From Desulfonatronum sp. SC1 (GTDB lineage Bacteria > Desulfobacterota > Desulfovibrionia > Desulfovibrionales > Desulfonatronaceae): DNA of 64,000 bases. A program made the translations under genes and the position numbers. This document shows, piece after piece, positions 50,554 through 60,709 of this stretch. The stretch is from assembly GCF_003046795.1 (NCBI RefSeq), contig NZ_PZKN01000020.1, positions 1-64,000 of the forward strand. The letters run 5' to 3'. Numbering within the stretch: the stretch's first letter is position 1; every line of letters starts with the position of its first letter. The notes beneath the pieces are model-generated. The model had not been told where the DNA came from. It searched no databases and saw only the letters and a list, made by a program, of their open reading frames with translations.

Positions 50554-51822
50554 TCACTCCAGATACGGATTGAAGTAGCCGAAGCGAATCCACGGAGCCT
50601 GACGGCGCAGTTCCCGGATCATCGATTGCAAGCCCATTCCGGTCTCCCGCTCTTCGCTGGCGTTCCGGTACAGACCCAGATACAATTCCGGATCGAGGTT
50701 CATGTTCCTAAGCTGGATGAAATCCACCTGTTCGGCCTTGACCAGTTCGGTCAGGGCCACGACGTCTGCGGGTCTGTCGCTGATTCCCGGAAAAAACAGG
50801 TAATTCAGGGACACGAACAACCCACCTTGCTTGGCCTTGCGGATGCTTTCCCGCACGTCACCAAAAGCGTAGCCCTGGGGACGATGGTATCGCGCATACA
50901 CCGCTTCCCGAGCGCTGTTCAGGCTGACCCGAATCGAGGACATCCCGGCCCGGGCCAAATCCGGAATCGTCTCCGGCAGGCCGGCGTTGGTGTTCACGTT
51001 CACGGTCCCTTGGCCGCCGGACGCCCGAAAATCATGCACCGCCCGAGCGATCAACTCCGCCTCGGTCAAGGGCTCGCCCTCGCACCCTTGGCCGAAGGAA
51101 AAGATGGCCCTGGGTTCACATTGCCCATGATGATCCATGATTTCCACGATTTCGCGGGACGAAGGACGAAACCGGATTCGATTCTGCGTGGAGGGAAAGC
51201 CGGAATCCGACGGCTGCAGGGACAGACAGCCCACGCAACGGGCGTTGCAGGAGCGCGACGTGGGCAATGGCGCTTCGTACCGGCCCAAGGCCAGATTCCG
51301 GGCCGCCGGGCAGGATGAGACAAGAGCACAGTCGGCCAGATGTCGAACAAGCCGATTATCGGGAAACGTCTTCAACCATTGCCTAGCCCCGGCCTGGATC
51401 CGCTTCGGGGAGATACCCTCGAATCGTTGTCGCGGGTCTTCATCCACCCGGGTCGCGCAGACCCAAAATCGCCCCCGGGCATACCCCACCGCGCCGTAGG
51501 CGAACAGCGGCAGGACCGGTGCGCCGGGATCCGTCTCATAGGCGCAAACCGCGCTCAATGTATATCCCGGACTGACGAAGGCCGCCACCGCGGTCCAATC
51601 CCCTGCCTCGATCCGCCCTCGGTCCGAGTCCCAGCCCAGGGCACGCCGACCAGGGAGCAAAAACAACTCGCATTCCTTTGGTAGCGGGATCAGTTCCTCG
51701 GGCTCCGGACGACGAAATTCCCAACCGTTCCGACACACCATGCCCAGCGAGGGATGATCGAAGATCCGTCCGTGTCGGTCCGCGAAAACCATGCGAGGGG
51801 CGACGTCGACGTGCTTGTTCAT
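50554..51822 (-). CDS. Radical SAM protein of unknown function
   Basis: 422 residues from ATG 51822 (GGAGAGGG upstream). The radical SAM motif CNARCVGC is central (about residue 190) rather than N-terminal, preceded by a ~180-residue domain of unknown type with ALGWDSDRGRI and GYARGRFWVCATRVDED. After the motif come GQGCEGEPL and VNVNTNAGL and RVSLNSA, typical of the barrel. This architecture occurs in deltaproteobacteria, but no substrate is known to me. Confidence 0.8.
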   Translation of the reverse strand: MNKHVDVAPRMVFADRHGRIFDHPSLGMVCRNGWEFRRPEPEELIPLPKECELFLLPGRRALGWDSDRGRIEAGDWTAVAAFVSPGYTLSAVCAYETDPGAPVLPLFAYGAVGYARGRFWVCATRVDEDPRQRFEGISPKRIQAGARQWLKTFPDNRLVRHLADCALVSSCPAARNLALGRYEAPLPTSRSCNARCVGCLSLQPSDSGFPSTQNRIRFRPSSREIVEIMDHHGQCEPRAIFSFGQGCEGEPLTEAELIARAVHDFRASGGQGTVNVNTNAGLPETIPDLARAGMSSIRVSLNSAREAVYARYHRPQGYAFGDVRESIRKAKQGGLFVSLNYLFFPGISDRPADVVALTELVKAEQVDFIQLRNMNLDPELYLGLYRNASEERETGMGLQSMIRELRRQAPWIRFGYFNPYLE

Positions 51823-52088
51823 GTTCGAGACCCTCTCCATCGACTTTTTTCTCCGCCCCGACGGATAGGTCATCCTCCGTCCCTTGGCAATCCGTCATGA
51901 GACGTGTCGCGCCCCTCAATCCAAGACAAAACCGCCCTGAAAATCGTCCCGAAGAGGTTGACCTGCTCCGCTTCGTTGCTCAGAATGGCTTGCCGGAATC
52001 GTTACGCGACGCGTTTTCATCGCCCTTGCGCCCCGCATCTTAGCGACCACTGCAACCAATGCAACCATTTTGCCTTTCGGGAGGAATC

Positions 52089-55000
52089 ATGACCGGAACA
52101 CAACCCAAGGCGGCCATCTTCGATCTGGGCGGCGTTTTGACCAGCACCGACCATCTGCACGCCAAGGCTTGGGAACAGATCCTCAATCCGTTCCTGGAAA
52201 ACGTCGCCGAAAAGGAAGGCAGCCCGTTCCGGCCCTTTGATCCGCAAGGCGACTACCGCAACCACCTGGAACGCCGCCCGGCCTTTGAAGGCGCGCTGAG
52301 TTTTTTCAAATCTCGGAACATCGAACCGCCTTATGGCCGGTCGGACGACTCGGTCGAGCTCCAGACCATCCACGGCTTGTGTCGTCGAAAAAACGACCTT
52401 TTCCTGGAACTGCTCAACACTCATGGCCCAAAAATTATCGATTCATCGGTTGAGTTGCTGCAATCCCTCAAAAAGGATGGCTTTCAAATCGGCATCACCT
52501 CCTCCAGCCTGAACTGCGACTGTATTCTGAAGCTTGCCGGCCTGGAAGGCCTGTACGACGTGCGCATGGATGACGAGATGCTCCGCGAACAAGGCCTCCG
52601 GGAAAAACCCCATCCGGACATGCTCCTGGCCGCGGCCAAGGCCATGGGCCGGTACCCCGGGGAATGCCTGGTGGTGGACGACGCCCTGGCCGGGGTCCAG
52701 GCCGGACGAGCCGGCAACTTCGGAATGATCATCGGCTTGGCGCGCAACGGCGAAGGAGAAATGCTGCGCCAGTTCGGCGCGGACATGGTTCTGGGCGACT
52801 TGTCGGAAACCTGCCCCGAGGACATCCTGGCCTGGTTCGAGCACGAACTGCCTGGGGACGGCTGGAAGCTCGGCTATGTCGGCCTGGATCGCGGTGACGA
52901 GAAACTTCGCGAAACCCTGACCACCGTGGGCAACGGGTATATCGGCACGAGAGGATGCTTCGAGGGCGAACGGGCCTCCTTCTACCACTACCCCGGAACC
53001 TACATGGCGGGCATCTTCAACCGCGTCCCGAGCATGGTTCACGGCAAGGAAATCTTCAACAACGATTTCGTGAACTGCCCGAACTGGCTGCCGGTGGAAT
53101 TCAAGATCGGCAACGGCAAATTCCTGAGCCCGCTGCAAATGGAACTGCTCAGCTACAAACAGGAGCTGGACCTGCGCCGCGGCGTGCTGCAGCGGACCAT
53201 GATCTGCCGGGACGTCCACGGCCTGATCACCCGGATCCGCTCCGAGCGTCTGGCCAGCATGGCCGAGCCCCATCTTTGCGCGCTACGCTACGAGCTGACG
53301 CCCATCAACTACTCCGCGCCCATCACCATGCGGGTCAGCCTGGACGGGAACGTGGAAAACGCCAACGTGCCCCGGTACTCCCAACTGACCTCCAAGCACC
53401 TGGAACTGATGCACTCCGGCCGGACAGCCGCCGGGGTCTGCCTGCGGGTCAAGACCAGCAGCTCCGGCTACCAGATCCACATGGAGGCCCACAACCGACT
53501 GCTGGAGGAAAACAAGCCCCTGTCCCCGGAACGCGAGGTTTTCAAGAGCGACGCGGAAATCGGGGAGGAACTGCGCTTCCATGCTTACGAGAACCGGACC
53601 TACGCTCTGGAAAAAATCGTCGCGGTGTACACCTCCCTGGACGGGGTCCAGGATCTGGGCAGCGCGGCTTCCAGCCTGGCCGGAAAACAGGCTTCCTTTG
53701 CCAAGATTCTCAGCGCTCACGAACGGGCCTGGGCCGCGTTGTGGGACAAGGCGGACATCCGCATCCAGGGCGACCGCTTCGTCCAGCGCACCACCCGTCT
53801 GCACATCTACCACCTCCTGACCACGGCCTCGCCGCACAACCGTCGGCTCTATACCGGGATGCCCGCCCGAGGACTGCACGGCGAGGCCTATCGCGGTCAT
53901 ATTTTCTGGGACGAGATATACATCCTGCCGTTTTTCGATCTCCATTTTCCGGAAATATCCCGTTCCCTGCTGCTCTACCGCTACCACCGCCTGGACGGAG
54001 CCCGGGAGTACGCCAGCCAGTACGGCTACAAGGGGGCCATGTACCCCTGGCAGACCGCGGACGGCGGCGACGAGGAGACCCAGGAAATTCACTACAATCC
54101 CGCCGGCAAGACCTGGGACCCGGATCTTAGCCGCAGACAGCGCCACGTTTCCATCGCCATCTTCGCCAATGTCTGGCGCTACGTAAACTGGTCCAAGGAC
54201 GAGCGGTTCCTGCGGGACTACGGCGCGGAAATGCTTCTGGAAATCGCCCGGTTTTGGGCGGACATCGCCCGGTTCGACCCTGAGACGGACCGCTACCACA
54301 TTGAGGGTGTAATGGGACCGGATGAGTTCCATGAAAAGCTGCCCGGCTCCGAAGAGCCCGGCATCAAGGACAACGCCTACACCAACGTCATGGTGGTCTG
54401 GCTCCTGGAACGAGCCCTGGAACTGGTGGAGCGCCTGCCCTCCGCGACCATGAAGAAGCTGCGCGACAGGATCGGCTTTGACCCCTCGGAGACGGAGAAG
54501 TGGCGGGACATGATCCACAAGCTGAACGTGCTGCTGTCACCTGAAGGCATCATCCATCAGTTTGACGGGTATATGGATCTGAAAGAGCTGGACTGGGATG
54601 CCTACCGCCGCCGCTACTATGACATTCATCGCATGGACCGCATCCTCAAGGCAGAGGGGGACAGCCCGGACAACTACAAACTGGCCAAGCAGGCCGACGT
54701 GCTGATGATGTACTACCTGCTGGACCCCGACGAAGTGGCTCACATTCTGCGCGAACTGGGGCACGAGATCGACGACCCCCTGGAACTGCTCCAGAAAAAT
54801 TACGATTTCTACGAGCCGCGCACCAGCCACGGTTCCACCCTGAGCAAAGTGGTCCACGCCGTGGTTTCCTACTTCATCCACTCCGACGCCGGAACGTGGC
54901 GCTGGTTCGTGGAAGCCATGAAAAGCGACGTCTACGACACCCAGGGCGGGACCACCAAGGAGGGCATTCATACCGGAGTAATGGCCGCCACTCTGGACAT

Positions 55001-55286
55001 CATCCTGCGTTGCTTCGCCGGGCTACAGCTGACGGGAGAACACCCCGTGATCCAGCCCCGGCTGCCTGAACACTGGCAAAAGCTGTCCTTCCGCTTCCAA
55101 CTCCAGCGGACCTGGTACGACGTGGAACTGGAGCACGGCCGGGCCAGGCTGTCCATCACCGGCCGCGAGGGCGAAGAACGGACCATCGCTCTGGACGATA
55201 AGACCTTCCACCTGCTGCCGGGCCGATGCACCGAAGCCGATTTTCCGGACGATCCCATGCCCATGGATTGGAGGATCGAAGTATGA
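52089..55286 (+). CDS. HAD (beta-phosphoglucomutase-like) domain fused to GH65 disaccharide phosphorylase
   Basis: 1065 residues from ATG 52089 (GGGAGGAATC). Residues 1-240 are a HAD hydrolase of the beta-PGM type with cap; motif I reads FDLGGVLT, so the second Asp of DxD is Gly. Motifs TSSS, EKPHPD and VVDD are intact. Residues ~250-1065 are GH65 (GNGYIGTRG at the start, WETADG-like WQTADGGDEE, general acid Glu in GVMGPDEFHE, late SHGSTLSKVVHA). GH65 phosphorolyses alpha-linked disaccharides such as trehalose, maltose or kojibiose to beta-glucose 1-phosphate, which beta-PGM would convert to glucose 6-phosphate. Loss of the Asp makes the mutase step doubtful. Confidence 0.9.
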   Translation: MTGTQPKAAIFDLGGVLTSTDHLHAKAWEQILNPFLENVAEKEGSPFRPFDPQGDYRNHLERRPAFEGALSFFKSRNIEPPYGRSDDSVELQTIHGLCRRKNDLFLELLNTHGPKIIDSSVELLQSLKKDGFQIGITSSSLNCDCILKLAGLEGLYDVRMDDEMLREQGLREKPHPDMLLAAAKAMGRYPGECLVVDDALAGVQAGRAGNFGMIIGLARNGEGEMLRQFGADMVLGDLSETCPEDILAWFEHELPGDGWKLGYVGLDRGDEKLRETLTTVGNGYIGTRGCFEGERASFYHYPGTYMAGIFNRVPSMVHGKEIFNNDFVNCPNWLPVEFKIGNGKFLSPLQMELLSYKQELDLRRGVLQRTMICRDVHGLITRIRSERLASMAEPHLCALRYELTPINYSAPITMRVSLDGNVENANVPRYSQLTSKHLELMHSGRTAAGVCLRVKTSSSGYQIHMEAHNRLLEENKPLSPEREVFKSDAEIGEELRFHAYENRTYALEKIVAVYTSLDGVQDLGSAASSLAGKQASFAKILSAHERAWAALWDKADIRIQGDRFVQRTTRLHIYHLLTTASPHNRRLYTGMPARGLHGEAYRGHIFWDEIYILPFFDLHFPEISRSLLLYRYHRLDGAREYASQYGYKGAMYPWQTADGGDEETQEIHYNPAGKTWDPDLSRRQRHVSIAIFANVWRYVNWSKDERFLRDYGAEMLLEIARFWADIARFDPETDRYHIEGVMGPDEFHEKLPGSEEPGIKDNAYTNVMVVWLLERALELVERLPSATMKKLRDRIGFDPSETEKWRDMIHKLNVLLSPEGIIHQFDGYMDLKELDWDAYRRRYYDIHRMDRILKAEGDSPDNYKLAKQADVLMMYYLLDPDEVAHILRELGHEIDDPLELLQKNYDFYEPRTSHGSTLSKVVHAVVSYFIHSDAGTWRWFVEAMKSDVYDTQGGTTKEGIHTGVMAATLDIILRCFAGLQLTGEHPVIQPRLPEHWQKLSFRFQLQRTWYDVELEHGRARLSITGREGEERTIALDDKTFHLLPGRCTEADFPDDPMPMDWRIEV

Positions 55287-55891
55287 ACAGGTTCATTCAG
55301 AACACAATTCAGGTGGGCGATCCCGACACCCGAATGGTCCACACCCCGGGAACACGAAAAGTCTTCGATTCACAATCGACCAACATTTTCCTGGTCGGGC
55401 TCCGGGCCAGCGGCAAGTCCACCCTGGGCAAACTCCTGGCTCAGCGCCTGGAAATGCGCTTCATGGACACCGACGCTCTGGTTGTGGACAAGTCCGGACG
55501 GAGCATCGCCGACATCGTGGCCTCGGACGGCTGGGACGCCTTCCGCGGCCTGGAGTCCGAGGTATTGCAGGAGATCTGCGCCCAACGCGGCCAAGTCGTG
55601 GCCACCGGAGGCGGCATCGTCCTGGCCCTGAAAAATCAAGAACTGATTCAACAATCCGGAACGACCTTTTATTTGATGACCGAAATCTCCACCCTGCTCG
55701 GACGATTGAACGCGGCACCAAACCCGGACCACCGCCCGCCTCTCTCCGGCCTGACTCCGGAGCAGGAACTGATCCAAAGCAATATCCAGCGCAGCCCGAT
55801 CTACATGAACCTGGCCGACCATATTCTGCGCTCCGAGGACAGCCTCGAGAACACCTTGCGGGACGCCCTGGACAAGCTCAACGTCCGGTGA
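55283..55891 (+). CDS. aroK: Shikimate kinase family protein
   Basis: 202 residues starting in the ATGA overlap with the phosphorylase gene. P-loop FLVGLRASGKSTLGKLLA, then MDTDALV, GWDAFRGLESEVL, VATGGGIVL and RPPLSG are the shikimate kinase motifs. An N-terminal extension of ~50 residues precedes the P-loop, longer than usual. It phosphorylates shikimate in aromatic synthesis; coupling to a sugar phosphorylase is odd and may be incidental. Confidence 0.88.
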   Translation: MNRFIQNTIQVGDPDTRMVHTPGTRKVFDSQSTNIFLVGLRASGKSTLGKLLAQRLEMRFMDTDALVVDKSGRSIADIVASDGWDAFRGLESEVLQEICAQRGQVVATGGGIVLALKNQELIQQSGTTFYLMTEISTLLGRLNAAPNPDHRPPLSGLTPEQELIQSNIQRSPIYMNLADHILRSEDSLENTLRDALDKLNVR

Positions 55892-56108
55892 GACCTGTTC
55901 CGCGGAGAGACCGGATGTCGAGTTTGACAAAAACGTAAACATCGTCCGCCACGCTGCCGCGGAAGTTTACATTTTTGAAGAGTTTTTCTCGACCCGACAT
56001 GAGAGAGCATCCTTCACGCTCCTTGTTTCCATGACTTTTTCCATCATGGCCTTTAACTTGAAGGTCACTCTCATCATTGTTCAAATTTAACATTCGGAGG
56101 ATTCCCGC

Positions 56109-57455
56109 ATGACCGACTCACCCGTATTCAACTGCAAAAACGCCGACGACGTAATGAAGGCGGTACGCGACTACAATGTCAGCTTCGTTCAATTCTGGTT
56201 CGTGGACGTCATCGGAACGCTGAAGAGCTTTCAGATCACCATTAGTGAATTGGAAAACGCTTTTGAAGAAGGCATGGGCTTCGACGGATCCTCCATTCTC
56301 GGCTTCGCCCGGATCCACGAAAGCGACATGGTCGCCATTCCGGACCCGACTACCTTTCAGATGGTGCCCTGGCGGCCCATGGACCGCCCGGTAGCCCGGA
56401 TGTTCTGCGACATCAAGAACCCCGACGGAACACCCTACGTCGCGGACAGCCGATACGTTCTCAAGCGCATCCTAAGCAAGGCCGCGGAAAAGGGCTACAC
56501 GTTCTATGTCGGCCCGGAACTGGAATTCTTCCTGTTCGACTCCGCCCACGAACCGATCATCATCGACCAGGGCGGATACTTCGACGCCCCACCTCTGGAT
56601 CTGGGCAATGACGTCCGCCGGGACATCATCTTCGCCCTGAACCGCATGGGCATCACCGTGGAGTACAGCCATCACGAGGTGGCCCCCAGCCAGCATGAAA
56701 TCGACCTGCGCTACGCCGAGGCCCTGCACATGGCCGACATCGCCGTGACCTACAAGGTCGTGTGCAAAGAGATCGCCCGCAAGCACGGCTGCTACTGCTC
56801 CTTCATGCCCAAACCCATCTTCGGCCAGAACGGCAGCGGGATGCACACCCACCAGTCCCTGTTCAAGAACGGCAAAAACATTTTCCACGATGCCAACGAC
56901 AAGTTTTTTCTGAGCGCTGAGTGCAAGAGCTACATCGCCGGCCTGCTCAAGCACGCCCCGGAATTCTGCGCCGTGACCAACCAATGGGTGAATTCCTACA
57001 AGCGGCTGGTTCCCGGCTACGAAGCCCCGGTCTACCTGGCTTGGGCCCGTCGCAATCGCTCTTCCCTGGTCCGGGTGCCGCTGTACAAACCCGGCAAGGA
57101 AGTGGCCACCCGAGTAGAGCTGCGCTCCCCGGACCCGGCCTGCAACCCTTATCTGGCCTTCGCCGTGATGCTCGCCGCCGGGCTCAAGGGTATGGAAGAG
57201 AACTACAAGCTGCCCGACCCCGTGGAAGAAGACATCTTTGAAATGTCCGCCAAAGAACGCTCCCAGCACCACATCGACTCCCTGCCGGGCAGCCTCGGCG
57301 AGGCCGTGGCCGTCCTGGAGCAAAGCTCTCTACTCAAGGAAGCCCTGGGCGAACATATCTTTTCCAAGTTCATCGAGAACAAGAAGAAGGAGTGGGACGA
57401 CTACCGTATTCAGGTGTCCCAGTACGAGATCGACAGGTACCTGCCTTTGCTGTAG
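56109..57455 (+). CDS. glnA: Glutamine synthetase type I (alpha-like)
   Basis: 448 residues following CGGAGGATTCCCGC. It makes glutamine from glutamate and ammonia. FDGSSILGFARIHESDM, GPELEFFLFD, NGSGMHTHQS, PGYEAPVYLAWARRNRSSLVRVP and RSPDPACNPYL cover the active-site blocks. The length near 445 and the lack of the beta-type adenylylation Tyr segment indicate the non-adenylylated alpha form. In the 217-bp upstream gap I found no certain promoter; a TTGACA at 55923 lacks a clear -10. Confidence 0.95.
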   Translation: MTDSPVFNCKNADDVMKAVRDYNVSFVQFWFVDVIGTLKSFQITISELENAFEEGMGFDGSSILGFARIHESDMVAIPDPTTFQMVPWRPMDRPVARMFCDIKNPDGTPYVADSRYVLKRILSKAAEKGYTFYVGPELEFFLFDSAHEPIIIDQGGYFDAPPLDLGNDVRRDIIFALNRMGITVEYSHHEVAPSQHEIDLRYAEALHMADIAVTYKVVCKEIARKHGCYCSFMPKPIFGQNGSGMHTHQSLFKNGKNIFHDANDKFFLSAECKSYIAGLLKHAPEFCAVTNQWVNSYKRLVPGYEAPVYLAWARRNRSSLVRVPLYKPGKEVATRVELRSPDPACNPYLAFAVMLAAGLKGMEENYKLPDPVEEDIFEMSAKERSQHHIDSLPGSLGEAVAVLEQSSLLKEALGEHIFSKFIENKKKEWDDYRIQVSQYEIDRYLPLL

Positions 57456-57503
57456 CGGGTCGTCCCGCCGTATACCGCTGGCCAAACCGTTCCAGCGCAA
57501 AAC

Positions 57504-57549
57504 GGGAACGCCCCGGTGCCTTATGAAGGTGCCGGGGCGTTCCTGTTTT
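57504..57549. terminator. Bidirectional terminator between glnA and the convergent lipoprotein gene
   Basis: Twelve-bp perfect arms (GGAACGCCCCGG at 57505-57516 and its complement at 57532-57543) with an inner pairing, followed by TGTTTTG on the plus strand and preceded by AAAACGG for the minus strand. Confidence 0.88.
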
Positions 57550-57578
57550 GTCACGACCGGTCAAGAAACCGGAATCAA

Positions 57579-58031
57579 TCAGCGCGAGAACTCCACCTGG
57601 GAAGTGACCGAGCCCAATCCGCGATGAACATTCAGCCCGACCAACCGCCAGCGGTACGAGGCCTCGGGATCCCATTCGCAAAGCAGAATCCGAATCACCC
57701 CGTTCTGCCGCTTGAACTCGCTGGATCCGTCGCCCAGGCGGACCCTTTCGGTCACCACAAAGGGGCAGTCGGGACAGTCCTCGGAGGTGTCCAGGCGCAT
57801 CCACTCCAGATAGACGAAGCCGAGCTTGTTGGCAGCCCCATGCACCAGAGCCCTGGCATCCAGACACGCTCCCTGACGCTGGTGCTGGACTTGCCCCCAG
57901 GAAAAGCGATCCTCGTCCAATCGCGGCTCGGGCCAGCCTTTTTTGCCGCATCCCGCGCCGACAAGCAGCAGACTCACCGCCACGAAACAGATCATGTACC
58001 ATCGTCCGAACTTCAATATGTTCACCTTCAT
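57579..58031 (-). CDS. Small putative lipoprotein of unknown function
   Basis: About 150 residues from ATG 58031; a GTG two codons later has better spacing to GGGGAGG. A hydrophobic leader (WYMICFVAVSLLLVGAGCGKKG) ends in a lipobox-like GAGC. The mature part has four further Cys (ACLDAR, CPDC, LLCEW) and a beta-type C-terminus. I recognise no family. It is convergent with glnA and divergent from lptD. Confidence 0.7.
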   Translation of the reverse strand: MKVNILKFGRWYMICFVAVSLLLVGAGCGKKGWPEPRLDEDRFSWGQVQHQRQGACLDARALVHGAANKLGFVYLEWMRLDTSEDCPDCPFVVTERVRLGDGSSEFKRQNGVIRILLCEWDPEASYRWRLVGLNVHRGLGSVTSQVEFSR

Positions 58032-58231
58032 CCTCCCCGGCTTCAAAATGTCGACGAGCCTTGCGGCCAAAGCCACGCGCGACCGCGCTGAAAACAACCC
58101 CCAAGGTCAATGTCCGCATCATTAATCCATGTCCCACCTGGAAACAAGACTTTCTTTACTCAAATCCTGAAACGGATTAAGGGAATGCAGCTTTGTCATC
58201 ATACTGCTTTCGCCAAGGAGTCCTTTTCCCC

Positions 58232-60640
58232 ATGACGAACTCTTTCCCCACCCCTCGCCGACCCGTCGCGCGCCCCCGAACCGTGGTCCTCAGCTTGGCT
58301 CTGACCCTGCTCGGCCTCCTGCTTGCATGGCCGCACGCCGGAAACGCCCAGTCCATGTTCCAACAGGATTTGTCCACGAGCCCCGAACTTCCCTGGACCC
58401 TGGAGGCCGACCGAGTCGAGTCCCTGCAAGCTGAACAGATTTTTGAAGCTCACGGCAACGTACTGATCCGGCAGGGCCCGAACCTGATCCAGGCGGATAC
58501 GGCGCGTTACTTTCGGGAGACCGGCTTCGCTCTTCTCAACGGCAACGTCCGGATTGAATGGGACGGAGACATTCTCGTAGGCGACCGGGCGGACTTCGAT
58601 CTCCTGAACAACGTCGGCTGGGTGACCGACGGGGAGATGTTCATGGCCCAGGATCACGTCTACATCCGAGGCGATCTTCTGGAAAAGCGTTGTGAACGAA
58701 CCTACGCCTTCAAGGGAGCGCACCTCACCACCTGCGACGGTCCCGTTCCGGCGTGGTCCATCAAAAGCAGCGAGGGCGAAGTCACCACCGGCGGCTACGC
58801 CCAGATGTGGCACCCCCGCTTTCAAGTCAAGAACACACCCGTTCTCTACTCCCCGTACATGATTTTCCCGGTCAAGACCGAACGCCAAAGCGGTTTCCTG
58901 ATTCCCGAGCCGTCTTTTAGCTCCCGCTTGGGAGCCGGCCTCAGCCTACCCTACTACTGGGCCATCGATGAGGAACAGGATGCTACGTTTTACGCCAACA
59001 TGATGAGCAAACGCGGCGTGATGACCGGCATGGAATACCGACACTTCACCAATCTGGATTCCAAGGGCGTCTGGCAGGCCGACTGGCTGCACGACTCCAA
59101 AACAGCCCCCACCGAGGCAGACGAGGACCCCCAGTTCCGCGGCGATGGTCTGACCCGGGACAACAAGCACCGTTACTGGATTCGTGGAAAATACGACGGC
59201 TACCTCGGCGATCCGCTGTGGCGGACCAAGCTGGACCTGGACATGGTCTCGGATCAGAACTACCTGCGCGAGTTCAAGCACGGACATTCCGGATACACCC
59301 GGGTCCATGACACCATGCTCCGCGACTTCGGCCGCGGAATGAACAACATCGACTCCCTGTACCGGAGCAACGCCGTGGAACTCAGCCGCAACTGGAGCCA
59401 GGTCGGGTTCCGCGGGGCAATGTACTACACCCAGGCCCTCCAGTACTGGACGGATAACAACCCCAGCAATGAAAACCCCACCCTGCAACGCCTCCCGGAG
59501 CTGAACCTGGATCTCTACAAAACCAGTATCGGGGAGACTCCGTTTGAACTGGAGACCAAAACCCAGGCTGTCTATTTCTGGCGGGAAATGGGCACTACCG
59601 GCGCCAGAGCCGAAATTTTCCCCCGTCTCAGTCTACCCTGGAACACCGGCTTCGGCACCCTGACCCCCAGCACCGGTTGGCGGCAAACCCTGTACGCCAT
59701 CGACAAGCACCAGCAAGTCCGGGGAATTCCGGACACCGTGGACGAATCCAAAGACTTTAACGAACGCGGGATTCCGGATTTTCGCGTGGACGCCTTCACA
59801 TCCCTGTTCAATATTTATGATTTCAATAAGCAGGACTTGGTCACGCCGACCCTGGACAATGTCGGCAATACGCACTGGACCAGGATGAAGCACACGATCC
59901 AACCCGAGTTGACCTACCTGTACGTTCCCCATGTGGACCAGGACAATAACCCGCTGTTCACCCGTGACGACCGGATCAACAAGTATAACCGCCTCTCCTA
60001 CAGCCTGCACAACATCTTCAATCGGCGCATGGATCAGGTCGAAAGACGCCCGAGGACCGAGGAAACTTCTCTTACCGAGGACACGCTCCGGGTCAGGACC
60101 ACCTATCGCAACTTCCTGCGGGTTCGTTTCGACCAGGCGTACGACTTCGAAGAAGCCAGCCGCGACGACAACCTGGACGACTACGAACGGCGCCCCTTTT
60201 CCGACATCCGGACGGACGTGGTCCTTTCTCCCGGGCAATACATCGATTTGATCAGTCGATCCTGGTATTCGCCCTACACGAATACCATCACCGAGCATGA
60301 GCACATGCTGCACGGGACGTATCCCGGCCTTGGGTCGGCGTATTTCGGATTTGACTTCCGCTCTGAAGTCACCGACGACATCTGGCGCCCAAACCAGCAA
60401 AAACGCGAGATTCTCCGCATCGGAGGCTTGATCCATCTTCCTCGGGGGTGGTCCGCGCGAGCCGATTGGAAGCGAGACCTCGTAGATAAGGAAGATATCG
60501 AAAAAATCTTCGGCATCGGCTTCACGCACCAATGTTATTACCTGGGATTTCTCTTCACCCAAACCCCGGATGAAGATCGCTACGAGCTGCAGATATCCCT
60601 TAAAGGCTTGGAGGACATGCTGGGCTTGGGCCTGAATTAG
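58232..60640 (+). CDS. lptD: LPS-assembly outer-membrane protein LptD
   Basis: 802 residues from ATG 58232 (AAGGAG). Signal peptide cut near GNAQS. The N-terminal OstA/LptA-like beta-jellyroll (ADRVESLQAEQIFEAHGNVLIRQGPNLIQAD) is followed by the barrel, with the family block VLYSPYMIFPVKTERQSGFLIPEPSFSS. It inserts LPS into the outer leaflet with LptE, encoded 70 bp downstream. Cys pairs near CERTYAF...TTCDG may form the periplasmic disulfide. Confidence 0.92.
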   Translation: MTNSFPTPRRPVARPRTVVLSLALTLLGLLLAWPHAGNAQSMFQQDLSTSPELPWTLEADRVESLQAEQIFEAHGNVLIRQGPNLIQADTARYFRETGFALLNGNVRIEWDGDILVGDRADFDLLNNVGWVTDGEMFMAQDHVYIRGDLLEKRCERTYAFKGAHLTTCDGPVPAWSIKSSEGEVTTGGYAQMWHPRFQVKNTPVLYSPYMIFPVKTERQSGFLIPEPSFSSRLGAGLSLPYYWAIDEEQDATFYANMMSKRGVMTGMEYRHFTNLDSKGVWQADWLHDSKTAPTEADEDPQFRGDGLTRDNKHRYWIRGKYDGYLGDPLWRTKLDLDMVSDQNYLREFKHGHSGYTRVHDTMLRDFGRGMNNIDSLYRSNAVELSRNWSQVGFRGAMYYTQALQYWTDNNPSNENPTLQRLPELNLDLYKTSIGETPFELETKTQAVYFWREMGTTGARAEIFPRLSLPWNTGFGTLTPSTGWRQTLYAIDKHQQVRGIPDTVDESKDFNERGIPDFRVDAFTSLFNIYDFNKQDLVTPTLDNVGNTHWTRMKHTIQPELTYLYVPHVDQDNNPLFTRDDRINKYNRLSYSLHNIFNRRMDQVERRPRTEETSLTEDTLRVRTTYRNFLRVRFDQAYDFEEASRDDNLDDYERRPFSDIRTDVVLSPGQYIDLISRSWYSPYTNTITEHEHMLHGTYPGLGSAYFGFDFRSEVTDDIWRPNQQKREILRIGGLIHLPRGWSARADWKRDLVDKEDIEKIFGIGFTHQCYYLGFLFTQTPDEDRYELQISLKGLEDMLGLGLN

Positions 60641-60709
60641 TCCTCGCAAACACCGACGCACCATCATTCAACCACAAGAACGCATCCGACAACGCAAAGG
60701 ACGGCAAGC

